A DNA stretch of 64,000 bases from Hungatella sp. UBA5385. Its GTDB lineage: Bacteria > Bacillota > Clostridia > Lachnospirales > Lachnospiraceae. Shown here one piece after another: positions 64,000-64,000 of the stretch. The notes under the pieces were generated by a model, which was given only the letters and a program-made list of their open reading frames with translations, had not been told where the DNA came from and did no database searches. Numbering within the stretch: the stretch's first letter is position 1; every line of letters starts with the position of its first letter. Location of the stretch: the NCBI GenBank assembly GCA_002409995.1, contig DHOR01000044.1, forward strand, positions 1 to 64,000. Direction: 5' to 3'. The position numbers were made by a program, and so were the translations under genes.

Positions 64000-64000
64000 T

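Noticed and set aside
1..64000. Search by eye for transposases, integrases, rRNA and tRNA genes.
   Set aside because: None found; gene remnants exist but no intact mobile element is visible.

Overview
The window reads as a chromosome segment of a low-GC, anaerobic, gut-type member of the Clostridia, most like Lachnospiraceae. This is inferred from content: an NfnAB electron-bifurcating transhydrogenase, a NifU-like/GGGtGRT gene pair, RtcB with a small Cys-rich partner, many MATE exporters, clean Shine-Dalgarno sites and A+T-rich spacers. There is no rRNA, tRNA, CRISPR array, intact transposase or prophage. It is a mosaic of metabolic operons and small accessory modules, with several decayed gene remnants.

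Region by region. 1-5.9 kb: a holin-like type I toxin, a LUD-domain protein, TspO, an AlkZ-like winged-helix protein, a Phd/Doc toxin-antitoxin pair and a MATE exporter behind an attenuator-like terminator. 5.9-19.1 kb: an AraC regulator divergent from a complete five-gene peptide-type ABC importer (binding protein, two permeases, two ATPases) and a metallo-beta-lactamase-fold hydrolase; after a convergent membrane-protein pair come an Ig-like/alpha-beta-hydrolase esterase, a Sel1-repeat protein, an amidohydrolase lacking several metal ligands, a 55-residue protein and a second metallo-hydrolase. 19-22 kb: macro-domain deacetylase, ICMT-like methyltransferase, XRE regulator. 21.9-28.8 kb: a GntR regulator divergent from a zinc alcohol dehydrogenase and a Liv-type ABC importer. 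28.9-35 kb: YCII protein, LytTR/DUF3021/ABC-exporter operon, RelB/YafQ pair, a response-regulator remnant, nucleoside phosphorylase with an autoregulated TetR, then Doc and GNAT remnants. 35-45 kb: SNF2 helicase with a SWIM partner, PadR with a MATE exporter, a YyaL-type thioredoxin-fold protein, a VOC protein, a ThyX-like protein and a hydrolase. 45-52.3 kb: a structured leader with a 27-codon gene, RtcB and its Cys-rich partner, MgtA with a long structured leader, and a glycosyltransferase/HEAT-repeat pair. 52.5-64 kb: an extended RsmH, ThyA divergent from two tandem DHFR genes, NfnAB, a third MATE, an NlpC/P60 wall hydrolase, the NifU-like/GGGtGRT pair and a VbhA/Fic pair.

The strongest candidates for something not yet described are: the transcript leader upstream of rtcB (two mutually exclusive helices, a terminator and a 27-codon gene); the roughly 300-nt mgtA leader, which has a consensus promoter, a multi-helix domain and a terminator but does not match the M-box as I know it; and the esterase/Sel1/degenerate-amidohydrolase/metallo-hydrolase operon next to a dedicated peptide importer. 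All functional statements come from reading the sequence and family knowledge; no database search or folding program was run.
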